Shown: piece by piece, positions 40,949 through 49,064 of the stretch | Numbering within the stretch: the first letter of the stretch is position 1 | Layout: every line of letters begins with the position of its first letter | Assembly: GCA_947632175.1 (NCBI GenBank) | Contig: CANROC010000002.1 | Span: 124,001-188,000, forward strand | Source of the DNA: an uncultured Oscillospiraceae bacterium | GTDB taxonomy: Bacteria > Bacillota > Clostridia > Oscillospirales > Oscillospiraceae | Direction: 5' to 3' | DNA: 64,000 bases | The notes under the pieces: generated by a model | The model's database searches: none | What the model was told of the DNA's origin: nothing | The model's input: the letters and a program-made list of their open reading frames with translations, nothing else | Position numbers and translations under genes: made by a program

Positions 40949-41959
40949 TTAAACTACATTTCCTGCTTTTTGTTTGCCGTTTTGCGCCATCACGCCGACC
41001 AAGGCGTGGGGCACATACAATTCTTCGAGATAGTCAATTTCGTCCTGTGTCAGCTCCAAATCCACGGCCTTCGCCGCGCCCTCCACATGGGAAAACTTTG
41101 TCGCGCCAACAACGGGTGAGGTCACTTTTGTCAGCAGCCACGCCAGAGAGATCTCCGTCATGGACACGCCCCGCCGGTCAGCCAGCTCCACCACACGAGA
41201 GATAATCTTCCCGTCCGCGTTGGCGGTGGCGTCGTATTTAAATTTCGCGTAGGCGTCCTGCTCCAGCCGCTTGGAGGTCTCGCCGGGGCGCTTGGAGAGC
41301 CGCCCACCCGCCAGGGCGCTGTACGGCGTCATGGCGATATTCTGATCGGCGCAGAAGGGAGCCATCTCCCGCTCCTCCTCCCGGGCAATCAGGTTGTAGT
41401 GCCCCTGGATAGACACAAACTCCGCAAGGCCGTGTTCGCGGGCGTAAAAATTGACCTTGGCAAGCTGCCACGCGAAGCAGTTGGAGATGCCGATGTACCG
41501 CGCTTTCCCCGCCTTCACCGCGTTATGGAGCCCCTCCATGATCTCCTCCATGGGCGTGTGGTAGTCCCACATATGGTAGATGTAGAGGTCCACATAGTCC
41601 AAACCCAGGTTGCGGAGGCTCTGATCAAGGTAATTCTCAATATGCTTCTGCCCGCTGACGCCGGCGTCGATCTCCTCCTGCGTCCGGGGCGTGAACTTCG
41701 TTGCGATCACAAAATCGTCCCGCTTTGCGAAATCCCGCAGCGCCTTGCCCACATACTGCTCACTGGTGCCGTTCTGGTAGGCAATGGCGGTGTCGTAGAA
41801 GTTGATGCCCAAATCCAACCCATGCTTGACGATCTCCCTCGTCTGCGCCTCGTCCACCGTCCAGCTGTGCTGTCCCGTGGCGGCGTTGCCGAAACCCATA
41901 CAGCCCATGCAGATACGGGAGACTGTCAAGTCAGATTTTCCAAGCTTCGTATATTTCAT
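40949..41959 (-). CDS. Aldo/keto reductase (Tas/YajO-like)
   Basis: 336 residues, longer than the other three in the window and of the Tas/YajO-like type: LGKSDLTVSRICMGCMGFGN, catalytic Asp/Tyr in INFYDTAIAYQNGTSEQ, Lys in FVIATKFTPR, His in LYIYHMWDYHTPME, and VVGATKFSHVEGAAKAV near the C-terminus. Three bases separate it from the TetR gene upstream. Third gene of the TetR operon. Cytoplasmic NADPH-dependent reductase; substrate unknown. Confidence 0.93.
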   Translation of the reverse strand: MKYTKLGKSDLTVSRICMGCMGFGNAATGQHSWTVDEAQTREIVKHGLDLGINFYDTAIAYQNGTSEQYVGKALRDFAKRDDFVIATKFTPRTQEEIDAGVSGQKHIENYLDQSLRNLGLDYVDLYIYHMWDYHTPMEEIMEGLHNAVKAGKARYIGISNCFAWQLAKVNFYAREHGLAEFVSIQGHYNLIAREEEREMAPFCADQNIAMTPYSALAGGRLSKRPGETSKRLEQDAYAKFKYDATANADGKIISRVVELADRRGVSMTEISLAWLLTKVTSPVVGATKFSHVEGAAKAVDLELTQDEIDYLEELYVPHALVGVMAQNGKQKAGNVV

Positions 41960-41962
41960 CTT

Positions 41963-42586
41963 TTATTCTCCTAACAGCGTTCTCGCGCAGTTGTAGACGA
42001 TCTCATAAATGGACATAAACACATAGTTGACCCCCGCCTCCTCCATGGCCGCCCGCTGCTTTTCGGTCACAAACGTGTAGGGATAAATCCCGAACATGAA
42101 CGGGAAAAAGGTGTAGAGAAACCGCTGCTTTTCTGTGATCGGCATCTCCGGGAAGTACTTCTCCAAACAGCGCATGACCGTTTTTAAGGAGTTGCCGTAG
42201 GCGACCTTAAATTCCACAAGCCGCTCGGGGCGGCTGCCGGTCTCCATGTCGTAATGGTTCATGGACATAATTTTCAAAAGCTGACTGCGCTTTTCCAGAG
42301 AATGAGCCAGCTTGTCCGCAAACTCGTCCTTGGTAAGGGCGGCGTTCTCCGCCATGATTCGCTCAAGGTCCGCGATCCACAGCTCATTTTCCCGTTGCAG
42401 GAGCGCCAGGAAAATTTCCTCCTTCGTCTGAAAGTAGTTGTAGATCGAGGTCCGGGTAAAGCTGGTGGCGTTTCCGATGTCCTTCAGCGTGATCTCCTTA
42501 AAACTTTTCGTCTTATACAATTCCTCGCAGGCGTTGATGATTTCCTCCTTCCGGGCATTTGTCAGCTCCGGCGATCCCTTTGGCAT
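41963..42586 (-). CDS. TetR family regulator of the second redox operon
   Basis: 207 residues. N-terminal helix-turn-helix: EIINACEELYKTKSFKEITL followed by IGNATSFTRTSIYNYFQTKE. Second gene of the operon, 12 bp after the flavin reductase. Two copies of the palindrome TGACACCGTGTCA flank the operon promoter (43184-43232), so autorepression is very likely. An inducing ligand, perhaps an electrophile or quinone, would release the redox genes downstream. Confidence 0.92.
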   Translation of the reverse strand: MPKGSPELTNARKEEIINACEELYKTKSFKEITLKDIGNATSFTRTSIYNYFQTKEEIFLALLQRENELWIADLERIMAENAALTKDEFADKLAHSLEKRSQLLKIMSMNHYDMETGSRPERLVEFKVAYGNSLKTVMRCLEKYFPEMPITEKQRFLYTFFPFMFGIYPYTFVTEKQRAAMEEAGVNYVFMSIYEIVYNCARTLLGE

Positions 42587-42598
42587 ATTGTGTCCTCC

Positions 42599-43153
42599 TT
42601 ATTTTCCCGGCGTCTTTTTGAAAGACAAGCATTTTCCGATCACATCTCCGGTCCTGAGATACTGATAGGTGGGGAACTCAAACAGCACCGGCTTCAGTGT
42701 GTCATAATTGACTTTGTTCTTTTCAGTGAGATGCTCCTCCGCCACGTATGTGTTGTCGATGGCGCAGATGAAGCTCTCAAAATTGGGCGTGTTGTAAACA
42801 TCCACAACGCTGCACTCCATCGTCAGGGGAGATTTGCGGATAACCGGCGTACCGGCATCCCCAAGGTCGTACGCAAACACATCGGACTTATCCGCCTTTG
42901 CCCCGCTGACCGAGCCCACATAATCTGTCTCCGGCAGCATGGCCTCGTCCACAAGGTTGACAGAGAGCTTTCCCGTCTCCTTGATGCGCCCACTGATAAA
43001 GTGCGGCGCGGCAAGGCTGACCAGCACCCGGTCATGCCCAATGATCCCGATATGCGCCACCAACGTCCACGTGGGCTTCTCCCCGTTCATCGCCCCGATC
43101 ACCGTCACCGGCGTAGGATAAAGCGCCAGCAACGAGCCGACATTTTTCTTCAT
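42599..43153 (-). CDS. Flavin reductase domain protein (copy 2)
   Basis: 184 residues from the ATG at 43153, the first codon with an AAGG site and matching the family start (GSLLALYPTPVTVIGAMNGE). An upstream in-frame start at 43189 would lie inside the promoter/operator region. Flavin-binding pieces: HIGIIGHDRVLVSLAAPHFI, TGKLSVNLVDEAM, DYVGSVSGAKADKS. First gene of the TetR-controlled operon. It corresponds to the flavin reductase at 15757 in the LysR-controlled block. Confidence 0.87.
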   Translation of the reverse strand: MKKNVGSLLALYPTPVTVIGAMNGEKPTWTLVAHIGIIGHDRVLVSLAAPHFISGRIKETGKLSVNLVDEAMLPETDYVGSVSGAKADKSDVFAYDLGDAGTPVIRKSPLTMECSVVDVYNTPNFESFICAIDNTYVAEEHLTEKNKVNYDTLKPVLFEFPTYQYLRTGDVIGKCLSFKKTPGK

Positions 43154-43183
43154 AAAGCAAACCTTCTGACCCGAAAAATATTC

Positions 43184-43233
43184 TGACACCGTGTCAGTAT
43201 TGTTAGTATAGCACTATGCTGACACGGTGTCAA
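43184..43233 (-). promoter_or_regulatory. SigA promoter flanked by two TetR operators
   Basis: Minus strand: TTGACA (43228-43233), 17-nt spacer, TATACT (43205-43210). Identical palindromes TGACAC(C/G)GTGTCA at 43220-43232 (over the -35) and 43184-43196 (just after the start point), 36 bp centre to centre. Confidence 0.85.
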
Positions 43234-43255
43234 TACCTTTATCTTTTAAAAGTCT

Positions 43256-43777
43256 TTATTTCAACCCGATTTTCTTCACCCATTTTTCAAGCTCCCGGTC
43301 GCAGGTTGCGGCGTTGTCGCCGTTGACAGCAAGGCCCTCGGTGATTTTCGCGTTGGGGCAGAGACGCGCGATGTCCCGCAGAGAACCTGAAAAGCCGCTG
43401 CCGCCGTGGGTGATGAGCGGGCAAATGATTTTGCCGGAAAAGTCGTAGCTCTCAAGAAAGGTGAACACCGCCATGGGCATGGTCGCCCACCAGTTGGGAA
43501 ATGCAAGGATGACTGTATCATATTCGTCCATGTTCTCCACCCGTGTCGTCAGCTCCGGGCGGGCGTTCTGCTCGTATTCCCGCTTGGCGATCTCGATTTT
43601 CTTCATGTGGTTATCAGGGTATTTTTGTACCGTGTCGATATAAAAGAGGTCGCCCCCCAACATCGCATGGAGCTTTTTCGCAACCACCTCGGTATTGCCC
43701 ACCGGCAGGTTTCGAATCCCGCCGTGGGAGTAATTCTGTCCCGCATGGGAAAAGTACGCGATCAATGTTTTTGCCAT
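43256..43777 (-). CDS. Flavodoxin
   Basis: 173 residues, no signal peptide. KTLIAYFSHAGQNYSHGGIR is the FMN-phosphate loop, ILAFPNWWATMPMAVFTFLE the isoalloxazine-binding segment, and the C-terminus reads DRELEKWVKKIGLK. Flavodoxin_4-type, cytoplasmic counterpart of the lipoproteins. ATG at 43777 after AGGAGGAT. Follows the SDR gene at 43802 by 24 bp in the same direction, so probably cotranscribed with it, and ends just upstream of the TetR-type promoter. Confidence 0.9.
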   Translation of the reverse strand: MAKTLIAYFSHAGQNYSHGGIRNLPVGNTEVVAKKLHAMLGGDLFYIDTVQKYPDNHMKKIEIAKREYEQNARPELTTRVENMDEYDTVILAFPNWWATMPMAVFTFLESYDFSGKIICPLITHGGSGFSGSLRDIARLCPNAKITEGLAVNGDNAATCDRELEKWVKKIGLK

Positions 43778-43801
43778 AATAAATATCCTCCTGTTTTATT
43801 T

Positions 43802-44656
43802 TTATCTTACACGAAGATTAAATCTGCCGCTTTTCAGGGACGCGATCACGCCGCCGTCGATCAGCAGATCGGTTCCCGTGATAAATCCGGCATCCGGCCC
43901 TAAGAGGAACGCGCCCGCTGCCGCAATCTCGTCCGATGTCCCGGCGCGGCGGACAGCGGAACAGTCGATCATGTTCTGATAGGTGTTGCCAGGTGCGTTG
44001 AACTCGTCATAGGCCAGCGGCGTCACGATGATGCCGGGGCTGATGGTGTTGATCCTGGCGCCCCGATTCGCCCAGGTGGTGGCCGCCGCCGTGCGGACAC
44101 GAAGCTGGTTCACCCGTTTGGAGACGATGTAGGCCGCGCCGGAATTGGGCGTCTTGCTTCCATTAAGGCAAGGAAGCGCGGCAAGCTGGGCCGTCGGTGT
44201 CATGGCGAGGGCTTCCTCGTCCTCAGCGGTGAGCGCATGGGGCATATACCCGGTCTGGCTGGAGACGATGAGACCCGCGCCGCCCCGGGCCATCACCTCG
44301 CCAAAGGCGTCAATGGCATAGGAGGTGCCGATTAGGTCGAGCTTGATGATGTGTTCGGGGCTCGCCTGACTGGGAGACGCGCCCGCCGTGTGGATATAGT
44401 ACATCACCGGGCCCATCGATGCCGCCTTTGCCGCGAAGGCCCGGATGGACTGCTCGTCGCAGGCGTCCACGATCTGCGTCTCCACGTCATACCCGCTGTA
44501 GGTAAATTCACGGGACACCCGCTCCAGCGCCTTTTCACTGATGTCACCCAGTAAAATCTTCTTCCCCGCGGCAATGCGGCGGACGATGGCGGTCCCCATG
44601 CTGCCCGCGCCCAAAAGGACAACAACCTCTTTATGCTCGTTTCTGTCAAGAATCAT
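43802..44656 (-). CDS. SDR family oxidoreductase
   Basis: 284 residues. Cofactor loop VVLLGAGSMGTAIVRRIAAG (a GxGxxG variant), active-site region GLIVSSQTGYMP, catalytic SGAAYIVSKRVN (Tyr, Lys) and a C-terminal FITGTDLLIDGGVIASL. It has an insert between Ser and Tyr compared with the gene at 23935. ATG at 44656 after AGGAGGATG. Divergent from a TetR gene whose product is a candidate regulator. Substrate unknown. Confidence 0.9.
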   Translation of the reverse strand: MILDRNEHKEVVVLLGAGSMGTAIVRRIAAGKKILLGDISEKALERVSREFTYSGYDVETQIVDACDEQSIRAFAAKAASMGPVMYYIHTAGASPSQASPEHIIKLDLIGTSYAIDAFGEVMARGGAGLIVSSQTGYMPHALTAEDEEALAMTPTAQLAALPCLNGSKTPNSGAAYIVSKRVNQLRVRTAAATTWANRGARINTISPGIIVTPLAYDEFNAPGNTYQNMIDCSAVRRAGTSDEIAAAGAFLLGPDAGFITGTDLLIDGGVIASLKSGRFNLRVR

Positions 44657-44775
44657 TTTAACATCCTCCTTTTACGGATATTATACCGCTTGTGCGATTG
44701 AGCCGCCACACCAATTTCACAGCAAAAGTGGTTTACGCCACACTTCCCGCAAAAATGCGGCGTACTACACACGGG

Positions 44776-44804
44776 TTGATTTTTCCACACAAATGGCGTA
44801 TCAT
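44776..44804 (+). promoter_or_regulatory. SigA-type promoter of the second TetR gene
   Basis: TTGATT (44776-44781), 17-nt spacer, TATCAT (44799-44804), 37 bp before the ATG at 44842. ACGCCA (near 44729) and TGGCGT (near 44794) form a loose inverted pair that could be an operator. Confidence 0.6.
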
Positions 44805-44841
44805 AAAGGCAAGCACGATTTGCACAGCGGGAGGTGGCATT

Positions 44842-45414
44842 ATGAACGACACAGGAAGAGAAGATCTGCGTGTGAGGCGCACGAAAGAGGCGATCCGCAA
44901 AACCTTTGAGGAAATGATCTGCGAGATGGACTATGAGCAGATCTCCATCAAGGAACTGACGGAGCGGGCCAGAATCAACCGTAAGACCTTTTATCTGCAT
45001 TACAATTCCCTGGACGACCTTTTGCGGGAGCTGCAAAACGAGATGGCAAAGAGCTTCATCGAGCGCACCCGTGACCTTGAACGCCCCCGCGATATGGATA
45101 AGATCACGCGGGAGTTCTTCCTGGTGAGCGAGGGCGCGGGGCGGCTCCACGAGAGGCTCCTGTGCAGCGGCAGCTACCACTACATCAGCCGCCGTATTAC
45201 AAACGAGATCATGTCGGAGACCTGGGGCGCCGACGGAAAGCAGAAGAACGTCGATCCGTATGTCCAGAACATCATCATGACTTTCGTCTCCCAAAGCACC
45301 ATTGAGATCTACAAGCAGTGGGTGGCCGACGGCAAAATGATTCCCCTGGACGACATCATCGCGCTGACGACAAAGCTGATCTGCGACGGTCTAAACAGCC
45401 TGTCCCTCACATGA
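44842..45414 (+). CDS. TetR family regulator
   Basis: 190 residues from the ATG at 44842 after GGGAGGTGG (the frame is open further upstream but that part lies in the promoter). Helix-turn-helix: EAIRKTFEEMICEMDYEQIS and KELTERARINRKTFYLHYNS. The C-terminal half resembles the TetR_C dimerisation domain of regulators next to oxidoreductases. Divergent from the SDR-flavodoxin pair, which it likely controls. Confidence 0.9.
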   Translation: MNDTGREDLRVRRTKEAIRKTFEEMICEMDYEQISIKELTERARINRKTFYLHYNSLDDLLRELQNEMAKSFIERTRDLERPRDMDKITREFFLVSEGAGRLHERLLCSGSYHYISRRITNEIMSETWGADGKQKNVDPYVQNIIMTFVSQSTIEIYKQWVADGKMIPLDDIIALTTKLICDGLNSLSLT

Positions 45415-45486
45415 GACTGACCACAGTCTTCGCAACAATCGATATTGACAATCAATTTTTGATGTGTTCTGGCGGTGAGAGCTTCG

Positions 45487-47313
45487 ATGGAGCGGGACGT
45501 TTACGATTTAAAACGCATGGAAAAGGCGCTGGCCCGGATTTCCTACGCAGGAGCGGCGCTGGGCGGGGCGGCGGCGCTGGGCTGTACGATTCTTATGAGC
45601 CTCACACAGCTTGTGCTGGGCGGGAACTTTGAGGCCCTGGGGAGGCTCCTCGCGGGCGCGGGGACATGGGCGGCGCTGGGGCTTTTGGCGGTGTTTTTTG
45701 TTCTCCGGGCGAGGATATCTCTCTCGGGGAAGGTCAGGGCGTACAGGTACGCGGCGGACTATTTTGAGGTCTCCCGCCGGGGACCGGCGCGGGCGGTTGT
45801 CGCGGGGATCGTCTGGGCGGCGGGGTTTTTCGCGGCGGTCTACATGGGGGCGAGCTTTTCGGGAAGCGGCTATTGGGCACAAATCTGTAGGGATCTTGCC
45901 GCCGTCGCGGCGTTTTTGACGGCGCTTTGGGGGTTCGAATGCCGGAAAACGTGGAAAACGGCGCTGGAGCGGGTCGAGGGCGGGGAGGATTATGACCCGG
46001 TCCGGGAACGGCGGCGGGCCCTCCGGAGGTGGGGCCTTTATTGGGCGGCGGTGCTGGGGCTTTACGCCGTGACCGTCGTGGCGTTCAAAAGCTTCGTCTT
46101 ATACGCGCCGGTGCTGGTCCTCGCCGGGATAAACTGCGCCTTGCGGCTGGCGGTTCTGAGGCCGGGGCCCTACGCCTCCTTAAAAAGGCGGCGGGTGACG
46201 GTGCGGGTATTGAACCTTATGGCCCTCGCCGTCACGGCGCTGGCGGCGGCGTTTGTGATCTTCACCGGCGTGGAGCTCAACAACTACTACATCGCGCGGC
46301 TCGACTACTCAGTGTTTGAGCACCACACGTCTGTAAGCTATGACCCGGATACCGGCGTCTACACCCTCCGTGCCGACCATGAGGGGTTCAATATCCTCCA
46401 GCTCACGGACACCCACATCGGCGGGAGCGTGACGACCGTGGGACTTGACAGGCAAGCGTTTGACGCTTGCTACGACATCATAAAAAGGACCCAGCCGGAC
46501 CTCATTATCATCACCGGGGACCTTGTCTACCCCGCGCCGGAGCAGAGCTTCAGCACGAACAACATGGCGTCCATGAACGAGCTTGTGTTTTTCATGAACT
46601 GCGTGGGCATCCCCTGGGCCATGGAGTACGGAAACCACGATACCCAAAGCTCGGCCAACTACGACGGGACAGGGATAAGCCGGTGGATGCGCCAGTGGGC
46701 GACGGACGTATACAAGTACGGTTCTCTCCTGTACGCCGGAGTCCAGCCGGACGTCTACGGGCGGTATAATCAGTATATCCGCATCGAAAACCCGGACGGG
46801 AGCCTGGAGCGGGTATGCTTTTTGATAGATTCCAACGACTACCTGCCTGGCGTTGTGGAAATAAGCGGCTACGACTCCGTCCACGCCGACCAGATCGACT
46901 GGTATTGCCAGACGCTGGACGCCCTCGCGGGTGAAAATGGCCGGACCGTGCCCTCCTTTGTCTTCATGCACATCCCCTTCCGCGCCTTCGCCGACGCCGC
47001 CGACGCCCTGGAGCGCGGCGACCCGGAGGCCCGGTACCTTTTCGGGGCAAACGGCGAGGGCGTGAGCTGCCCGGACCACGACAGCGGCTTTTTCGAGGCC
47101 ATTTTGGAGAAAAAGAGCACCCAGGCCGTCTTTGTGGGCCATGACCACTTGAACAACCTGGGCGTCAACTACAAGGGCGTGGACCTCGTCTACTCCAAAT
47201 CCATCGACTATCTCGCCTACCCCGGCATCGCCCACGAGACCGCCCAGCGGGGCGGAACGCTCATCGCCCTGGACGGCCGGGGCGGGTACGTCATCGAACA
47301 GATCGGGTATTGA
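45487..47313 (+). CDS. Membrane-anchored metallophosphoesterase (copy 2)
   Basis: 608 residues, same design as the gene at 30191. About six membrane helices, then LQLTDTHIGGSVTTVG, ITGDLVYPAPEQS, EYGNHDTQSS, FMHIPFRAFADA and VFVGHDHLNNLG supply the calcineurin-like metal ligands. The start and the first 50 bases (GGCGGTGAGAGCTTCGATGG...) match copy 1 almost exactly, as does the last third, while the membrane part diverges. The 3' end overlaps the convergent racemase gene by 23 bp. Function unknown. Confidence 0.88.
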   Translation: MERDVYDLKRMEKALARISYAGAALGGAAALGCTILMSLTQLVLGGNFEALGRLLAGAGTWAALGLLAVFFVLRARISLSGKVRAYRYAADYFEVSRRGPARAVVAGIVWAAGFFAAVYMGASFSGSGYWAQICRDLAAVAAFLTALWGFECRKTWKTALERVEGGEDYDPVRERRRALRRWGLYWAAVLGLYAVTVVAFKSFVLYAPVLVLAGINCALRLAVLRPGPYASLKRRRVTVRVLNLMALAVTALAAAFVIFTGVELNNYYIARLDYSVFEHHTSVSYDPDTGVYTLRADHEGFNILQLTDTHIGGSVTTVGLDRQAFDACYDIIKRTQPDLIIITGDLVYPAPEQSFSTNNMASMNELVFFMNCVGIPWAMEYGNHDTQSSANYDGTGISRWMRQWATDVYKYGSLLYAGVQPDVYGRYNQYIRIENPDGSLERVCFLIDSNDYLPGVVEISGYDSVHADQIDWYCQTLDALAGENGRTVPSFVFMHIPFRAFADAADALERGDPEARYLFGANGEGVSCPDHDSGFFEAILEKKSTQAVFVGHDHLNNLGVNYKGVDLVYSKSIDYLAYPGIAHETAQRGGTLIALDGRGGYVIEQIGY

Positions 47314-48436
47314 GCCGCACCACCGGCAGGTCCGGGCTGAGCCTGCCAAAAAGCTCCGGAGTAAAAGCCCCGGCCTGCTCCGCCACCAGGGGCGCCGGGA
47401 GCGGTCCGCCGATGACCGTGGCCGTGTCCCCCACTCGAACGTCCGGGATGGCGGAGGCGTCCACGGTCATGTTGTCCATGCAGATCTTGCCCACGATGGG
47501 CGCGAGGCGGCCCCGGATGGCCACATGACCCATCCCGGAGAGAGGCCTCGGTACGCCGTCCCGGTAGCCGACGGCCAGGGTTGCGACGACGGCGTCCCGC
47601 GGGGCCGTATACGCCCGCCCGTACCCCACTGCCTCCCCGGCGCGGACGGTCCGGAGGGCCGTAACCACCGTCTTCAGGGCCAGCACCGGCCGCAGATCCG
47701 GCGTTACTCGTGTAGGTCGGTTTACATAACTCAGCACTCCATAGAGGGCGACGCCCACCCGGACGTAGTCGCAGGCTAGGTCCGGGTAGTTGAGAAGACC
47801 GTAGGTGCTCTGGACGTGGATCTTCGGAATGGGAATGCCCCGGCGCTTCACCGCGTCCAGGATCCCCCAAAACCGCTTCAGCTGCTCCCCCGTCCACGCC
47901 GCGTCCTCCGGCTCCAGGCTGTCCGAACAGCTCAGGTGCGTATAGATTTGTGTGACGCGGATGCCTGGGAGGGTAAGTATCTCCGCCGCCCCGGCCTCAT
48001 CCTCCCAGGAAAGCCCCGAGCGGTGCATCCCGGTGTCGATCTCCAGGGCGCACTTCGCCGACAGTCCCCGGAAGGAGAGGGCCCTGGCGTGGTCCGGGCT
48101 CCCCACCGTCTGCGTCAGGTCCATGGCCGCCAGCGTGGCCGCCCGCCCCGGCGGCGTGTAGCCGAAAATCAGGATCTCCCCCCGGACGCCCAGCCGCCGG
48201 AGGCGCACGGCCTCGTCGATGTTCGCCACGGCATAGGCCCTCACGCCCAGCGCGTCCAGCGCCGGGGCAATGGCGTCCGCCCCGTGGCCGTAGGCGTCGG
48301 CCTTCAGCACCGCCATGAGCTCGCATCCCGGCCGCAGGAGGCCCTTCAGCGCGGAGACATTGTGCTCCAGCGCCGCCATACTGAGCTCGATCCACGCCCG
48401 CTCCCTGGCGTGGGCGTCGGGATTTTGGTATGTCAT
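47291..48436 (-). CDS. vanT: Alanine/serine racemase (VanT-like soluble form)
   Basis: 381 residues. PLP-lysine motif LMAVLKADAYGHGAD near residue 45 and the second catalytic region GYGRAYTAPRDAVVATLAVG are as in alanine racemases, and VGKICMDNMTVDA is in the C-terminal barrel. VanT proteins that make D-Ser usually carry an N-terminal membrane domain, which is absent here. Placed last in a vanR-S-W-ligase cluster whose ligase has a D-Ser-type motif, so D-serine supply is the likely role. Ordinary alr cannot be excluded. AGGTGA lies upstream of the ATG. Confidence 0.82.
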   Translation of the reverse strand: MTYQNPDAHARERAWIELSMAALEHNVSALKGLLRPGCELMAVLKADAYGHGADAIAPALDALGVRAYAVANIDEAVRLRRLGVRGEILIFGYTPPGRAATLAAMDLTQTVGSPDHARALSFRGLSAKCALEIDTGMHRSGLSWEDEAGAAEILTLPGIRVTQIYTHLSCSDSLEPEDAAWTGEQLKRFWGILDAVKRRGIPIPKIHVQSTYGLLNYPDLACDYVRVGVALYGVLSYVNRPTRVTPDLRPVLALKTVVTALRTVRAGEAVGYGRAYTAPRDAVVATLAVGYRDGVPRPLSGMGHVAIRGRLAPIVGKICMDNMTVDASAIPDVRVGDTATVIGGPLPAPLVAEQAGAFTPELFGRLSPDLPVVRLNTRSVR

Positions 48437-48443
48437 ACGGTTT

Positions 48444-49064
48444 TCACCTGTCTTTCAATGTATCGGAATCATAATCGACCATGTCCTGGACGGACTTGAC
48501 GGCCCGCTCGGGATAGAGGGAGGGGTCGAAGACGTGGGACCCGCCGTGGGCCTCGGAGTAGGCCGCCAGCTCCGCGTCCGTTAGCAGGAAGAAGTTGTCC
48601 CCCTCCCCCACGCGGGGCGTGGCGTCCAAGTGATACCAGCCGCCGTTCACCTTGACCAGGTTCCAGTAGTGCCGGGAATGGGAGGTGTCGGACTTGACGA
48701 CGTCCAGGTTCTCGATGCCGGCGGCGGTGAGGAGCGCCTTGCACGCGGCGAAGTACACAAAGCAGTCGCCGCGCCCCGTGGTGAACGCCTGATGCGCCCC
48801 GCTCAACCAGTCGGACTTGTCCGAGGCGCCGATGTAGCTTATGTGGGACCTGGCCCAGCGGTATATGGCCCAGGCCGTGTCCATGTCGTCCATGGAGCTT
48901 TCGGTGATCTCACCAAGGATCGCTCTCGCCTCCGCCAGCACCGAGGACTCCCCGTCGTCGCCGGCGAGATGGGCGTAGGCCAGCTCCTCCACGGGGAAGA
49001 TGAGGACGAAGGAAAGGAGGGCGCAAAAGACCAGCGGGGTCCGCGCCGGACGGTGTCTGGTCAT
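48444..49064 (-). CDS. Transglutaminase-like exported protein in the van-like cluster
   Basis: 206 residues from the ATG at 49064 that overlaps the ligase stop (ATGA). A signal/anchor (TPLVFCALLSFVLIFPVEEL) is followed by a transglutaminase-like cysteine-protease fold: Cys in GRGDCFVYFAACKALL, His in SHSRHYWNLVKV and Asp in WYHLDATPRVGEG form the triad. It stands between the ligase and the racemase, where VanXY or VanX/VanY dipeptidases are found in classical clusters. A peptidase acting on cell-wall precursors or stem peptides is conceivable but not shown. Confidence 0.83.
   Translation of the reverse strand: MTRHRPARTPLVFCALLSFVLIFPVEELAYAHLAGDDGESSVLAEARAILGEITESSMDDMDTAWAIYRWARSHISYIGASDKSDWLSGAHQAFTTGRGDCFVYFAACKALLTAAGIENLDVVKSDTSHSRHYWNLVKVNGGWYHLDATPRVGEGDNFFLLTDAELAAYSEAHGGSHVFDPSLYPERAVKSVQDMVDYDSDTLKDR

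Noticed and set aside
44720-44800. Inverted pairs ACGCCA/TGGCGT as TetR operator
   Set aside because: The halves are far apart and imperfect. Mentioned with the promoter but not claimed as a site.
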